Shown one piece after another: positions 35,116 to 47,426 of a stretch of 64,000 nucleotides of DNA. The stretch comes from Trametes villosa (lineage: Eukaryota; Basidiomycota; Agaricomycetes; Polyporales; Polyporaceae): positions 62,001 through 126,000 of the forward strand of contig PUDQ02000019.1 in the NCBI GenBank assembly GCA_002964805.2, written 5' to 3'. The notes under the pieces were generated by a model. The model ran no database searches, had not been told where the DNA came from, and saw only the letters and a list, made by a program, of their open reading frames with translations. How positions within the stretch are numbered: the first letter of the stretch is position 1; each line of letters begins with the position of its first letter. Made by a program: the position numbers and the translations under genes.

Positions 35116-36237
35116 ATGACTGGCAGCGGGCACGCCGACTCACACACGCCGACTAACTCGGAGGTTGTGGTCACTCGGCATCCAAATCTATGGTTTGAAG
35201 ACGGTAATGTCGTTATAGCAGCCGGGGGTACTAGATTCTGCGTCCACAAATCCCTCCTATCTCGTCTCTCCCCAATATTTCGAGACGTCTTCGCAATTCC
35301 TCAGCCGGCCGCGGGTAGCGAGACCGTCCTAGGCTTACCTATCGTACACGTCTCCGATGAACCCTGGGATATGGGCTGCATGCTCAGCGCAATCTACGTG
35401 GTCAAGTGCGTATACTCCATCCTTTGGCTAAGTCACCCTATTGTTCGCTTACTCGCTTCCGATCGGTCAAGTTACCTGGCCGACTTGGATCCTTACATCC
35501 CTTTCGAGACACTCTCTGCCCTGATGCGTTTGGGCCACAAGTACGAGATCACCACCCTCGTCAACTCTGCCACACACTACCTCGGGCTTCACTATACCAC
35601 CGACTTCAAGTCCTGGATCGACTACTGGGCCGGTGATAGACTCGTCGCCTTCTGCTGGAAGAACGAGTGGACGGATGCGATCGAAACCATCAACATAGCT
35701 CGCCTGACCGGCAAAACCGCGCTCATCCCCGCTGCATTCTATGAGGCCTGCCAGCTCGGTTTTCACCTCCTGCTTAAAGCAGGCGATCCGGACGAAGGCG
35801 GTGCCCCAGGCGACGTGGAGCTCTTCAGTCGCGAGGATATCGCGCGCTGTGTGTGCGCCAGCGAGCGGCTGATCACGGAATCCGCCAACATCGCCGGCAT
35901 CCTGGCGAAGGTCTCTCCCAGCGCCCCCGGTTGCGAGTCCAAGGAAACGTGCACGCGCCACATCAGGGCCCTCGTCCAAGCCGTCGCCGACGCGATGCCC
36001 AAGATCCTCACCACGAACGTCTTCGCCCCGCTCCGAGAGCGCATAAACGATGGTGCACCGCGCACTGCTTGCTGGAAGAAGCTTTGCGATGCCTGCCGCG
36101 ACGCCCTCACTATCCAGTATCAGCTTGCTCAACGGGAGATGTGGGGGCGGCTTCCTAAGATCTTGGGTCTGTCATGCGAGGAGCTCGGGATCAGCTGGGC
36201 CGGCCCCTCGGCGGAATCCCGCACGGAGGTGTTTTAA
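35116..36237 (+). CDS. BTB/POZ domain protein 2
   Basis: Exons 35116-35405 and 35472-36237; 66-nt intron in phase 2; 351 aa. The intron is a multiple of three without stops, so an unspliced reading is also open; splicing is preferred because it restores the AIY...NYLADLDPYIPFE junction seen in the paralogs. BTB features: NLWFEDGNVVIAAGGTRFCV, HKSLLSRLSPIFRDVFAIPQ, IVHVSDEPWDMGCML, ALMRLGHKYEITTLV. The C-terminal helical half (RLTGKTALIPAAFYEACQLG) ends with QREMWGRLPKILGLSCEELG. It is closest to the gene at 38601, with which it shares length and C-terminus, so these two are a duplicate pair. Confidence 0.9.
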   Translation: MTGSGHADSHTPTNSEVVVTRHPNLWFEDGNVVIAAGGTRFCVHKSLLSRLSPIFRDVFAIPQPAAGSETVLGLPIVHVSDEPWDMGCMLSAIYVVKCVYSILWLSHPIVRLLASDRSSYLADLDPYIPFETLSALMRLGHKYEITTLVNSATHYLGLHYTTDFKSWIDYWAGDRLVAFCWKNEWTDAIETINIARLTGKTALIPAAFYEACQLGFHLLLKAGDPDEGGAPGDVELFSREDIARCVCASERLITESANIAGILAKVSPSAPGCESKETCTRHIRALVQAVADAMPKILTTNVFAPLRERINDGAPRTACWKKLCDACRDALTIQYQLAQREMWGRLPKILGLSCEELGISWAGPSAESRTEVF

Positions 36238-36613
36238 ACGGTACGTCGCTGCATGACACTCTCATACGTTCAGTACTTATGATTTGCGTGCTACGTCAGG
36301 GGAATCTCGTATATTTCGTGCCTGTATATTTTGTATGGACTCTTGAAGAGCTTACCCGCGCTTTGTTAAATCGACCGACAGCGGCTCGACGATCTGTTCG
36401 TGTAGCTGCGTCTGAGTCTGGTCCTACCTCTCAGCGTTTTCGGGCGTACCTACACGACTCCTCGTGTTTCGCCTCCGACCCTGGTAAGAGCTGTGGAGAT
36501 CTGGAACTGTTTCTAATCGCACCACAGGGCATTGTCAAGTGTTCTCGAGAGCGACGGAGGGTGTTGGTCACTGTGCGGACGTCGGCGGCGGGCTGTACTG
36601 GAGCAAGTGTAAC

Positions 36614-36646
36614 CGAATGCGGTAGCGGCAAATCCATTTTGGGACA
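36614..36646 (+). promoter_or_regulatory. Conserved BTB upstream element, copy 3
   Basis: CCGAATGCGGTAGCGGCAAA followed by TCCATTTTGGGA, about 370-390 bp upstream of the ATG at 37009. The CGCCGTTTTCCTTC block follows, as at copy 2. Confidence 0.6.
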
Positions 36647-37008
36647 TGGTGAAATTCCTCGATCGCCGTTTTCCTTCGCAGCTTTCGCTCACCGCATCTC
36701 TTCTTCCTCCTTCTGCCTGTCCCCCTGCTTGGCGAGGTCTACAAACTACTTTTCTGCGGTTTGTGTGCACTTTAACGTGACGCACCTGCATCCGCAGTCG
36801 AAAGTGCGTGTACTGCTACCCTTCCGCGTTGGCGTTTCTCATGAAATTTAGCTTTGTTTACGCTTGCGTTCGTAGACAGTCTCACAGGACAGCCAAGCCA
36901 ATCGCAATCTCGCCTCAATCGACCTCGATACACCCCGTCGACCTCACGTCCGGCCTTCGCCACGGGCCCTGTCACACTTTGGAGGCGGTTCAACGTGCAC
37001 CACCGACC

Positions 37009-38025
37009 ATGCCCAACGCAGGCGAAATCACCCACGACCGGACCTTCTGGTTTCAGGACGGAAGCATCGTCCTTGTTGCAGAGGGTACTGGCTTCCGTGT
37101 GCACCAGTCTCTGCTATCTCGTGCCTCCACGGTACTCCGGGACCTTCTTGCGGCCCCTCAGCCCGCGATACTAGGCGACGCCGGCATCGACATTATCGAA
37201 GGAGTGCCTGCCGTCCGTGTTCCCGACAGCCCATTCGATATGCGATGCATGCTACGGGCTATCTACGATGGCCCCAAGTACGTACCATTCATCGTCGTCT
37301 CAACCTAGACATCTTATCGGCCATTGTGCAGCTACCTAGAGGGAGTGCCTCCCGATACAGAAAGGTTCTCCATTCTCTCCGCTCTCATGCGTTTAGGGCG
37401 CAAGTACAGCCTCCCCAGCGTTCTCAGAGAAGCCACGCGCCGCCTCGAAGACTACTTCGCCACCGACTTCGACCAGTGGCTCGAGGAACACGACTTCTCC
37501 GACATCTACGAGCCCTACGACTTCTCGTACGAAGAGATCACCGAGCACATCGAAGCCGTCAACCTCATGCGCTTCATGCACAAAATCATCGCCCTCCCCA
37601 TGACGATCTACGAGTGCTGCCAAGCCGATGTCCACGAGCTCTTGCAGGGCTGCGAGCGGGACGACGGCGGCGTCGAGCGCCTCAACAACATCGACCTCGA
37701 GCAGTGTCTTCGCTGCCGCGAGCACCTCCTACACGAGTCCGCGAAGTTCGTCCCGTTCATCGCGCGCGCGACCGTGGCGGCAGGCTGCCAGTCCAAGGTT
37801 GTGTGCGCGTGGCGCGTGCAGGTCCTCGCACGGACTGTTGTGCAAAACGCGCAGGACCACATCACGACGGACGCGCTGGCCCCGCTGCAAGCTCGCCTGG
37901 GGGCCGAGATCGTTCATCACGATTGCTGGGCAGGCCTGTGCGGCGCGTGCCGCGACGCTCTCGTTGAGCAGTACAAGACCCAACTGCGAGGGGCATGGGA
38001 CCTGTTCCGGAACAGGTACGGTTGA
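37009..38025 (+). CDS. BTB/POZ domain protein 3
   Basis: Exons 37009-37277 and 37332-38025; 54-nt intron in phase 2; 320 aa. The N-terminus reads TFWFQDGSIVLVAEGTGFRV, HQSLLSRASTVLRDLLAAPQ, VRVPDSPFDMRCMLRAIY; exon 2 continues with FSILSALMRLGRKYSLPSVL and a Cys-rich helical region (YECCQADVHELL, CLRCREHLLHESAKF, CGACRDALVEQYK). The protein is nearest to the gene at 32983, and both share the upstream element. A pronounced run of acidic and aromatic residues (HDFSDIYEPYDFSYEE) replaces the loop found in the other members. Confidence 0.9.
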
Positions 38026-38600
38026 CCGGTGGGGCACAGATGGGGCTGGCTCCTTGGCATCCCAGTGGCGTTTCGAAGCATCTCCTGTGGGGACGGTATA
38101 ACAGGTATGCTGTGATTTTCGTAGTCCCCCTTTTCTCTAACGTCGATGGCCTAGCTCTATCAACTGCTTAGGAGTACGCGCGCGGGTCTCACGCTCTGTG
38201 TCGATGATGTCCGCCATGGTACTGGTGGGGTAACCGGTAAGCCGATTTCAGTCTTATGTTGGTGGGACGTTAACTTAGAAGTGCTACGCTCGGACGTCTT
38301 ACGCGTGGGCGCGTTCTTCCCTGCTTAGTAGATCATACTTATCGTCTGTCTAGGGGAGACACTGATGTCAGAGCGCACGACTCGTATGTCGTACGAGACC
38401 CTAACCCAGGCGGCTTCACACCGGAGTTTGGTACGCGTGCTTCCTGGAGTAGGTTCGGCGGCTATAACCGTGACCGCGACCTTGTTCGCGTCCGAGTCCC
38501 CTCGCTTCCCCTAAGGCGCTAGGTCGTACCGCCCGATAGCTTTTCAGCATGAGTTGTCGACTTGCTCTCACAGACACTACCACATCCGCCCACTCTCTTC
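38026..38600. other. Intergenic region
   Basis: Nothing recognisable apart from presumed promoter sequence. Confidence 0.4.
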
Positions 38601-39726
38601 ATGACAACTGACGGGCACGACTGGACAGGCATGCTCACCAACGTCGTCGTCGCTAACGACGCAGACTTGTGGTTCGAAGACGGCAGCATCGTCGTAGTCA
38701 CCGGAGATACCGGGTTTCGCGTGCACAGGAGCCTCCTCTCGCGACTCTCTCCAATCTTCCGAGATGCCTTCGCAATTCCGCAACCGACCGCACACAACGA
38801 GTGCGGCTTTGTTCAAGGGGTGCCTGTTATACACGTCTCCGACAGCAGCTACGACATGAAATGCATGCTCCGTGCTATCTATGACGGTCCGAAGTGCGTC
38901 CATTCCCATCTCAGCCTGGCTGTATTTGCGTTTCATCGGCATACTAACCTTACCGTCTAGTTACCTCGCGGATATGAAACCCTACATCCCCTTCGAGGTC
39001 CTCTCCGCTCTGATGCGCTTGGGCCATAAATACGAAATCATATCGCTCGTCGAGTCTGCCGCGCGTTGTATGGGGGAACATTTCAACACCGATTTCAGGT
39101 CCTGGATCGACAGCTGTTATCTAGGCCGACCCAACACCTTCCGCTGGCGCGACAAAGAGGCTGCTCTCCTCGAAGTCGTCCATCTGGCTCGTTTGACTGG
39201 CAAGACCGCTCTTCTACCCACCGCGCTTTATAGTCTGTGCCAGCTCGACGTGGCCTTCCTCCTCAAAGCAGGCGACTCAAGCGACGCCAACGCTCCTGGC
39301 AGGATCATCAACAGCATTAGCCGCGAAGACATTGAGCGCTGCTTACGCGCCAGCGACCGCCTGTTACGGGAATCCGCCTCCCTCGTCGGAGTGCTCGCGT
39401 CGGTCGTGAGTGCTGCGTCAAGTTGCACCTCCCACGGCTTGTGCACGTATCAGACCAGGGCCCTCTTCCAAGCGGTCGCCGGCGAGACCCCTAGTTATCT
39501 CACCACGGGCGTGTTCTCTCCCCTTGAAGACCGTGTAGGCGAGGGTCCGCCGCGCAACTTTTGGGGGAGGCTATGCACTGCCTGTCGCGACGCCCTCGCG
39601 ATCAAGTACCAGATCGCTCAACGCAAGATTTGGGGACGGCTTCCTGAGATTTTGGAGTTGTCTTGTGACGAGCTGGGGATCAACTGGTCCAGCCCGGACG
39701 CGAAGTGCCGCACGGAGGTGGTTTGA
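38601..39726 (+). CDS. BTB/POZ domain protein 4
   Basis: Exons 38601-38893 and 38961-39726; 67-nt intron in phase 2; 352 aa. An in-frame ATG at 38562 would add 13 residues; 38601 was chosen because MTTDGHDWTG resembles the start of the gene at 35116. BTB landmarks: DLWFEDGSIVVVTGDTGFRV, HRSLLSRLSPIFRDAFAIPQ, IHVSDSSYDMKCMLRAIYDG, ALMRLGHKYEIISLVESAAR. The C-terminal part (RLTGKTALLPTALYSLCQLD; QRKIWGRLPEILELSCDELG) closely follows the gene at 35116, and exon 2 has the same length there (766 nt). Confidence 0.9.
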
Positions 39727-40344
39727 ACGGTATGTCGCTTGATGGTGCTCGCATACCTGCAGTGCTGATGATCTGCCTGCTACCTCTGTAGGACCTCGTA
39801 GACTCTTGTGTCTTTGTATCTTGTATCAATGCTCAGTGAAGACTTTATTGCGTCCTGTCGAGTAGACAGCGGCTCGAAGCTCCCTGTTGTCGTATCTGAT
39901 ACTGGGCCATACTAAACACAGAGTATCTAGTCAATCGAGCCCAGATCATGGGGGAATTTGTTGAGAGGCTCAACCTGCGCACGGTGTCTTATCGAGGGCG
40001 GCATCTGCAGGGCCTCGCGCAACGCGGCCGTCCGGGATCATGCTACCGTGGGTGCTTCGAGGAGATCACGCCGGGCCAGGCTAACACGCTCTCTTATGCA
40101 GTTATGTCGCACGCCCTTTACTGATGCGGGCACGATGCCCGAGGGAACACTCTTGTGGGCCCATACTCGCGAACTTCGTTACATTCTATGAAGACGCCCT
40201 AAGTTGGTAAGCAGACTCCCTGTCCGCCGAAGCCGACTAGGTTCGTAATCACCCCTCCGCCAGAAGCTTATATGTTTTTGTCGGCCGCGCAGCTCTGTCG
40301 CAGCACAACGACGCCTTCTAGGCCAACATTCGGGGTGAGCTATC
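39727..40344. other. Intergenic region
   Basis: No gene supported between the BTB gene and the MFS transporter. Confidence 0.4.
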
Positions 40345-42696
40345 ATGGCGACAGAGCATGGCACAGTCTCCCCTACGCCCACTTCCACAAAGTGCGAACT
40401 TGAAAGCACGATCTCTTCCGCTGCCAATCACGCCCGTGTGCGTAGCACACTCCAGAATGTCGTCCTCATCGCCTCGGTGACGCTTTGCATGGTCGTCAAC
40501 GTAAGGAATCAACTCGGCTTGGGCTCTTCGCACGCAACAACTCACACTTCATCCAGGTCGCCAACCTCATCGGCGTTTCGATCTCACTGCCAACGATTGG
40601 ACGCGACCTCAACATCGTCGAGTACAAACTCCAATGGATCATGAACGCGTACGCGCTCAGCTCTGTGAGTTGCGGCGTCGCGGCATCTTGCGTCTCTTTC
40701 GCTGATAGGGTTGCGTCTAAGGGCTGCATGCTTTTGTTCTTTGGTCGTCTGGCGGATCTGTACGGCCGGAAGCGGGCCTTCCTCTGCGGATGCGCGTGGC
40801 TAGGCATCTTCGCTCTCGCATGCGGATTCGCGCAAGGTGTGTACCAATTCCGAGTCCAAGTAAGTGTATCAAAGTTTTTTACTCACATTGGCTCATAGAT
40901 GAGATCACCCTCGATGTACTCCGCGCGATTCAAGGACTCGGGGCCGCTGCAGCGATTCCCGCCAGTGTACGTGCAGCAACCCTCTGTTAACCCCGTACAG
41001 GAGTTCGCTTCTCCGACACTAATATGTCTGCGTAGCTGGGCATCTTGGCGCACGCCTTTCCTCCATCCACAATCCGGTCGGTTGCATTCGCGACGTTCGC
41101 GTCCGGCGCGCCGGTCGGTGGGGTCTTCGGATGCACAGTCGGTGGAGTGCTCACCCAGCTTACGGAGTAAGACACCGTAACATCCCTCGTTCAACGTCGC
41201 TGTCCGACTAATAAATTCCACAGGAAGTCATGGCGGTCGATGTTCTGGTTCGTCGCAGGGCTCGCTGCGGTGTGTTGTGTCGGAGGTGCGCTTTCTATCG
41301 ACAAAGACGAGCCGTATGAGCTCGAGGACCGGTACGTGCACGCCCCTTCTCCGTGGAAAGTGGATATCTTGACACGGGTACGGTGTGCGTGGCATATACT
41401 AGGCGTCTCGACTGGCTGGGGGCGTTCATCGGTACCACCGCCCTCACGTTTATCCTCTTCGCACTGAGCGACGGAAACGTTGCGCCGGACGGATGGAAGA
41501 CGGGATGTGCGCGATTGTCTCCCCGTTGCGATCTATATTACCTCTAACTGCTTCGACAGACGTTATTGCGCTTTTGATAGTCGGTGTTCTTCTCTTGGCC
41601 GTCTTCATCCTATGGGAGCGCTACCTCGAGGACATCCACAGCAACGCGGGGACGCAGCAGCACTGGTGGACACCTCCGCCCCTCATGAGTGTCTCCATCT
41701 ATGGCCGCGCGAACGGAAAGCTCGGTGTCATGCTCCTCGTCGCGTTCTTACAGTACTGTGGATTCTGGTCTTTATTCTTTTGGATCGTGGTGCGTAGCCT
41801 CCCACCCACTCAAGGCGCGTCAAGAGCTGACCGCATCGAGCAGCTGTACTACCAGAGTTATGCCGAGCTCAGCCCGATCGCCACCATGGTCCGGCTGCTA
41901 CCGATGCCCATCACCGGCTTCATATGCACCGTCATCGTCGGGCTCGTCGTTAACCGCGTAGACGTCGTGATACTCATCGGTAATATACAATCCGCTCACA
42001 ACGCTGCCCGTACTCGTGCTCACGTATTCTATCACAGCGATCGGGACGACACTGACCGCAGTCGGGAGCCTGCTGTTCGCGGTCATCGACCCAGCGGCGC
42101 CGTACTGGGCGTTCGGCTTCCCCGCATCCATCCTTGCCGTGTTCGGATCGGACTGCGTGTTCGCGGCGGGCACACTCTTCGTCGCGAAGGTCTGCCTCCC
42201 GCACGAGCAGTCCGTCGGCGGTGCTATCTTCAACACTCTCATGCAGGTGCGCCCCAGGCCCCTACTTCGTTCACGCAGTACATCAGATACGGAGCTGACG
42301 CACGGATGAGAACAGGTCGGTTCGGCGCTGGGGACCGCGCTCTCGACGATCGTGTTCAACGCGACGCTCACGAAGTCGTCCCGCGCGGACGGTGTCGCCG
42401 TGAACAAGTCCGGGACGAACGCGCCGCGGCCGGCGCAGCTCGTCGCGTACAAAGACGCGTTTTGGACGAGCTTCGCGTTTTTGGTGTGCGGTGAGTCGAG
42501 GCTGGCGAGGTGCGCTTCGTCGAGGGGAGAGGCTGATGTGCGTGATGCAGCCACTGTTCTTGCGGTGCTGTTTTTGCGTGGGGTGGGGGTCGTCGGCCAT
42601 GTGAGTGCGCCCCAGGAGGACGCGGAGAGTGATATAACCGCCGACGCCGCCGCTAGTGGGAAACCGGTAAGCCATGTGGATGCTGCACATTGCTGA
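40345..42696 (+). CDS. MFS transporter, DHA2-like (14 membrane segments)
   Basis: Twelve exons: 40345-40500, 40557-40664, 40722-40836, 40899-40966, 41036-41166, 41224-41331, 41403-41506, 41560-41789, 41841-41979, 42038-42246, 42316-42490, 42551-42696; introns 51-71 nt; every phase agrees; 562 aa. It has the MFS loop motif GRLADLYGRKR, ALPTIGRDL-type start (VANLIGVSISLPTIGRDL), RAIQGLGAAAAIPAS (motif B-like), GAPVGGVFG (motif C-like, drug:H+ antiporters) and a second half beginning RRLDWLGAFIGTTAL, the order seen in DHA2 family exporters. LYYQSYAELSPI is the usual start of a late segment. The probable role is plasma-membrane efflux of a small compound by proton antiport; the substrate is not predictable. 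The acceptor of exon 9 could be 3 nt later. No stop or frameshift was found. Confidence 0.9.
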
Positions 42697-43175
42697 ATTA
42701 TCCTGCTGACGTTCTGACTATGCTTCGTAGGAGCACTGATCTACGTCTCTTTTCTGGCACGGCTTGTACGAGGTTTGGGCGCCTCAGATAGAATATGTAA
42801 GGTTTGCTTTAGATCTACTGTACTAAGCGTACTTATTTTCCGTTGAGAACCTCTGCTCATCTACCTCTATCGCATGAACGTCTGGTTCTATGTCTCGTGA
42901 AGTGAATCGCATGACCGGTTCAATCGCGGGCTGAAGTGCGCGGCTTCTTGTTGTTCGAAGCATGGTGGCGACGGAGTCCGTCCAGCGACCCTTCAGCTCG
43001 TTCCTGCCGCAGCAGCGCCGGCCCAGACTATCGGTCCGCATATAGTGCAGCAGCCGTGCTGGTCTGCGTCGCACGAGCCATCCTCGTTTCTCTCGGTACA
43101 CACGGCAACCCTCGTTTGCATCGCGCCCCGCGACCTCGCCTGCAAAACCCAGCGTAAATCACCGGCTCGCTCAAG

Positions 43176-44394
43176 ATGGAAGAGAGCGACGCGGACAGCT
43201 CGCACTCGTCGGACGCTGAGACAGCTGAAGACTCATGGGAGCAACACCCCGACATCTGGCTTGAGGACGGGAACGTCGTCATCGTCGCCGAAACCACCGG
43301 GTATCGCGTGCACAAGTGTTTCCTCTCCCGCCGCTCGCCCATCTTCCGCGACGTCTTCTCTATTCCCCAGCCAGCTTCACTCGAGAGGGAAGTGGAGACA
43401 TTCTCCGGGATCCCTGTCGTGTACGTCTCGGATACCGAGCACGACATGAGTTGCCTTCTGCACGCCCTGTATGACGGCCGCAAGTACGCAAGTTGTTTCT
43501 TGATCCTAACTCACAGTGTAAAACAGACACTAACATACCAAACTTACCTACAGGTATCTCGAACGCCAAGTTCCCGAGATACCTGTGCAAGTGCTTCTCG
43601 CCCTCATGCGCCTTGGTCACAAGTACGACATCGGGGATGTCGTCGACGAAGCCGCACACTACCTCGGGGATTTCTACACTCCTGACATCCGCATCTGGAG
43701 GGAGCGCTGCGACGACAAGAGAATAGAAAGCCACGTCTTCGCACAGTACGGTGCTCCCGACATCGAGGTCGTCAACGCCGCCCGTTTGACCGGCAGGCCA
43801 GCGCTCTTACCGATGGCCCTGTACCACGTCTGTCAGCTCGCACTACACGAGATCACGCGCGGAGCACATTGGTGGCCGGATAACGGCGAGCCGATTGCCC
43901 AGCTCAACGACGCAGACGTGTACCTCTGTCTCTCTGCTCGGGAGAGGTTCATGGAGAAGTCAGTTCAGACGGTACTCGACCTCGCCAAGACCCGCCTTCC
44001 GGCTGCGTGCCAGTCCAAATCGGAGTGCAAGAAACATGTGGAGCGCTTCTTCCTCGAGCACGCCCCGCACCCCACTCCTAACGTTCTGCATGGGTTCGAC
44101 TCCCGGTTCGATTCCGGCTACGGTCGCTCCTCGTGGGACAGCGTGTGCGAGACCTGTCGCGAAGCCGTCCTTGCGAAACATGAAGCCCAGCAACAAAGCA
44201 TATGGGATTCTCTCCTGAAGGAATTCGGCCTACGGGACAATCGGCTCAAGCGGCAATGGACGAACCCCACCCCGCTATGGCATGTGGGCTTACCTCGAAG
44301 GCACAGCGACTGGTTAGCTGCTCTGTCGTTCTCAACTGCATTCCCGCTGATAGTCTGCTCTCAACCAGGGGCGCGAGGCGTATGCCATAGTTAG
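43176..44394 (+). CDS. BTB/POZ domain protein 5
   Basis: Exons 43176-43483 and 43554-44394; 70-nt intron in phase 2, the family position; 382 aa. A Ser/Asp/Glu-rich N-terminus precedes the BTB fold: DIWLEDGNVVIVAETTGYRV, HKCFLSRRSPIFRDVFSIPQ, VYVSDTEHDMSCLLHALYDG and LLALMRLGHKYDIGDVVDEA. The second half has RLTGRPALLPMALYHVCQLA and ends with a helix (HEAQQQSIWDSLLKEFGL). About 45 residues beyond that point have no counterpart in the paralogs, so the last part may be read-through sequence or hide a 3' intron. It is separated from the other BTB genes by the MFS transporter. Confidence 0.88.
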
Positions 44395-45258
44395 CGATCA
44401 CCCACGCGCAGCTGTAAGAGGAGGTATGGTCAAAGATGTAGACTCTCGCCGTTCGCTCAATATCTGGAAAGGGGTGGCCCACTCCTGTTCGGTAGACGTA
44501 CCTGATCGCGAAGAGCCCACCCACACTGCATGTCGTCATCTGGGTCGTCGCGAAATACACAGTGGCGGTGATGTACTTGAGCAGCTCGCAAGCGTGATGC
44601 GGATCGTCGTCCAGTGATTTCGACACCTGCGTCGATATCTCGATTCGTCGCTCTGCTGGAGACGAGCATCAGCTACTGTATCATTCGTAGGATGATCTTG
44701 CATGCGTCCGCGCGCAGCTGAGTACCTGCGTACTCGCGACTCGTCTGCTCGGGCATGCTCGTCGGATGATGTCCGCGACTGAGGTCGAGGCTCGCGATGA
44801 ACGCGCTTGTATGCAGGAAGTAGGAGGCGACGACTGTAGTGAAGACGATCAGCTGTTCCAGCGCGCGACATGGGTGCGTGCACGCCTGCGTCCACCGAAG
44901 TGCTCACCTGTCTTCTAGTACTTGTCTTCTCGCGATTCTAACTACTTGCACCATTCACCTGCCACTATACACTTACCTTCCGTCGAGTAGCCTGAGGCTG
45001 ATCACAAGAGAGGGCGTTCACACCGTGCACACACAAGGAGAAAGACAGCTGGAACGGGGTGGCTGGCACCCGTCATTTGGATCGGAGCGTACAAACTAGC
45101 ACACCGCGCGCGGCGCGGGCACGACAAACAGCAACAGCCCACGCACGCGCGGGCCGTCCTAGCACAGCAGCACCATCATCGGGCACTCGTGGTCTCGGTA
45201 TCCCGGGTATCTCCTATACTCCTCTCATAACTCCTCTCATCTCAATGGCGGCGCGCGC
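44395..45258. other. Intergenic region, possibly with remnants
   Basis: On the minus strand a frame at about 44400-44626 reads like a short membrane segment (YITATVYFATTQMTTCSVGG) followed by a plausible GTACGT donor. I cannot build a gene from it. Confidence 0.3.
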
Positions 45259-46321
45259 TCAGTTCGGGAGCGCGTTGATCTGCTGCTGGAGCTGGCCGTA
45301 CACGGTCGACACCGCGGGGCAGCCGACGCCGGGGCCGTTGATGTTCTGGAGCGTGACGAGGAGCGCGCCGATGCGCGCCTGCTGGTCCGCCTTGCTCTGG
45401 CCCGTCGGGAACGAGACCGCGACGGACGGGTTCTTGACCGCGTGCCCCGCCGCGACGTTCGCGTTCAGCGACTGCACCCATCACCCGTCAGCCACGATAT
45501 CCTTGTGCAGAGAAGAAAAGGGACCGGGACGTACAGCGATGAACGCGTCGCGCGCGGGCGGGCAGTTGCACGGGATGTTGATGTTGTTGATCCCCTTGCA
45601 GTTGCCAGTACCGTCGGGGCCCGTCCCCGCAACGACGCCAAAGTCGGGCACGAGCGCGGGGTCCACCCCGCCCGCCGCGGGCTGCGCCGGTGCCGGTGCA
45701 GGCGCAGGGGCGGGAGCAGCGGGGGGCGCGGCAGGAGGCGCAGGCGCAGGCGAGCCGGCGACGGGGTCGGGGCCGGCCTGAATCGCCGCAACCTGGGCGC
45801 CGAAGGTGGTGGCGGCCTGCGGGCAGCCGACGCCGGGGCCGTGGATGTTCTGGAGCGTGACCGTCGCGGCGTTGAGGCGCGCGAGCGCGGACGCCTTCGA
45901 GTTGTCCTCGGGGAAGGAGATGCCGACGGAGGGGTTGTTCAGCACGTGGCCCGCCGCGACGTTCGAGTTCAGGAGCTACAAACGCGCGTGCGCGCAAAGG
46001 TGAGCGAGGCGCTGGGAGGGAGGAAGGAAGGATGGGGCGGAGCGCGCGCGTACCTGGATGAACTGGTTCCGGTCGGGCGGGCACTGGCAGGGGATGTTGA
46101 TGTTGTTGATGCCCTTGCAGTTGCTGCGACGCGTGTTAGCTCAGGCTGTGGCGCGAACAGACGCGAACGCGCGCGACGTACCCGGTGCCGTCGGGGCTCT
46201 GGCCGGCGGTCACGCCGAACTCGGGGATGAGTGCGGCGTTGACGTCCCTCCGCATGAGCGGGCGGGAGGAGACAGAGACAACGATCGCGGCGGCGGAGAG
46301 GACGACGGTGGAGAACTTCAT
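45259..46321 (-). CDS. Secreted protein with two four-Cys modules
   Basis: Minus strand, four exons: 46321-46182, 46123-46054, 45975-45535, 45471-45259; introns 58, 78, 63 nt; phases 2, 0, 0; 287 aa. Signal peptide MKFSTVVLSAAAIVVSVSS, then a dibasic MRRD that could be a Kex2 site. It carries two copies of the module found once in the gene at 26958: LIPEFGV, NCKGINNINIPCQC and GPGVGC in the first; LVPDFGV, NCKGINNINIPCNC and GPGVGC in the second, joined by an Ala/Pro linker. In each module an intron falls between the IPCxC part and the LNxNVAAGH part. The last exon is almost identical to exon 2 of the gene at 26958. Secreted; function unknown. Confidence 0.88.
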
Positions 46322-46542
46322 GATGGCGAGGATGCTGAAAGAGGTGCTGGGGAAGGTCGTGTCGTTTCGGGTCAAAGAAGTGCTAGTAGGGAGTGGCGGG
46401 TGCGGGTGGGCAAAGAATGTGGAGGAGCGCTGCGTCAAGCTGGCGTCGTCAGGAAGGATACGCCCGGCGTAGAGAGAGAGGAGAACCGTTCCAGCTGTCG
46501 GGTGGAGGAGGGGATGGAGGAAAACGAACCGGGCGGCGGAGG

Positions 46543-46549
46543 TTATATA
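46543..46549 (-). promoter_or_regulatory. TATA-box candidate
   Basis: Minus-strand TATATAA about 225 bp upstream of the ATG at 46321; its position parallels that in the paralog at 26958. Confidence 0.45.
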
Positions 46550-46559
46550 GAGCGCGCCG

Positions 46560-47420
46560 GCGCGGGGTCGAACAAAGTGTGTGGATGAGCCGCGAGGCAC
46601 CGACGACGAGCGCCCGGCCCAAGCATCACCCGATCAAGATTCGCCCCGCCCCTCCGTTGCCATCCCGACCTTTCTTCCTCCGAGCATGCCCATACGAACC
46701 TCCTCTTATCTGCGCACCGCCCGCCCGTAAAGGCTAACCACCACCCTGTGCGACCGTTCTCAGCGCAAACAAGCAAACTCTGTCCTCGGGGACGCCGGAC
46801 CCTGTCTGGTTAGCACAAGCAACCGGCCGCATTCGATCGATGCTGGTGCTCACCGGGAAAAGGGGGACACACGCCCCCGACGCTTCCCCAAAAATGTTCT
46901 AGGCACTCCTGCGGGGAAGCACTCACGGTGCCGCGCCGGATGCTCCTCCCACCCGGCTCGGCGCCGCCGCCCAACCTCCATCCCAACATGCGCGCACTCC
47001 GAGCTCGTCTACGGATCGTCCCCACTCCACAGCCTCGCGCGCGGCGTGGTCCTGTGCGAACATGCTCGCGCAACGTTTGGTGGCGCTCTGCGCGTCACTC
47101 CGCCCCGCGCCGTCGAATTCCCCGCGGCCGAGTCCCCTTCATGCCCCATGCCAAACATATCGCACGTCCGCACGATGACAGCGATTGATCCTGTCGTCAG
47201 CGCTGAGCGCGCTCTCCATCTTCGCGCTCTGCACCCGCACGCCCGTAACCAGGCCTACCATACGCGTGCGCGGAAATAGTCTTCGCTGATCCATCCCTGG
47301 ATCGTACTTCACGGCGGCGCGCGCTCGCGTCCGGCCGTGCCGCGTCGTCGAACTGCGGACTTGAGTGATGCACGACAGTTGAGCATCAAAAGCGCAGATG
47401 GAAGACACCGCGGAGCGTAG
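46560..47420. other. Intergenic region
   Basis: No supportable coding sequence. Confidence 0.4.
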
Positions 47421-47426
47421 GGGGAT

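Noticed and set aside
35406..35471. Reading the 66-nt segment in the BTB gene as coding
   Set aside because: It is open and in frame, but it has GT and AG ends, sits at the intron site of the paralogs and would insert 22 residues into the BTB fold.
42491..42550. Reading the last MFS intron as coding
   Set aside because: It is a multiple of three and open, but removing it keeps a continuous membrane segment (FLVCATVLAVLFLRG) and it has good splice sites.
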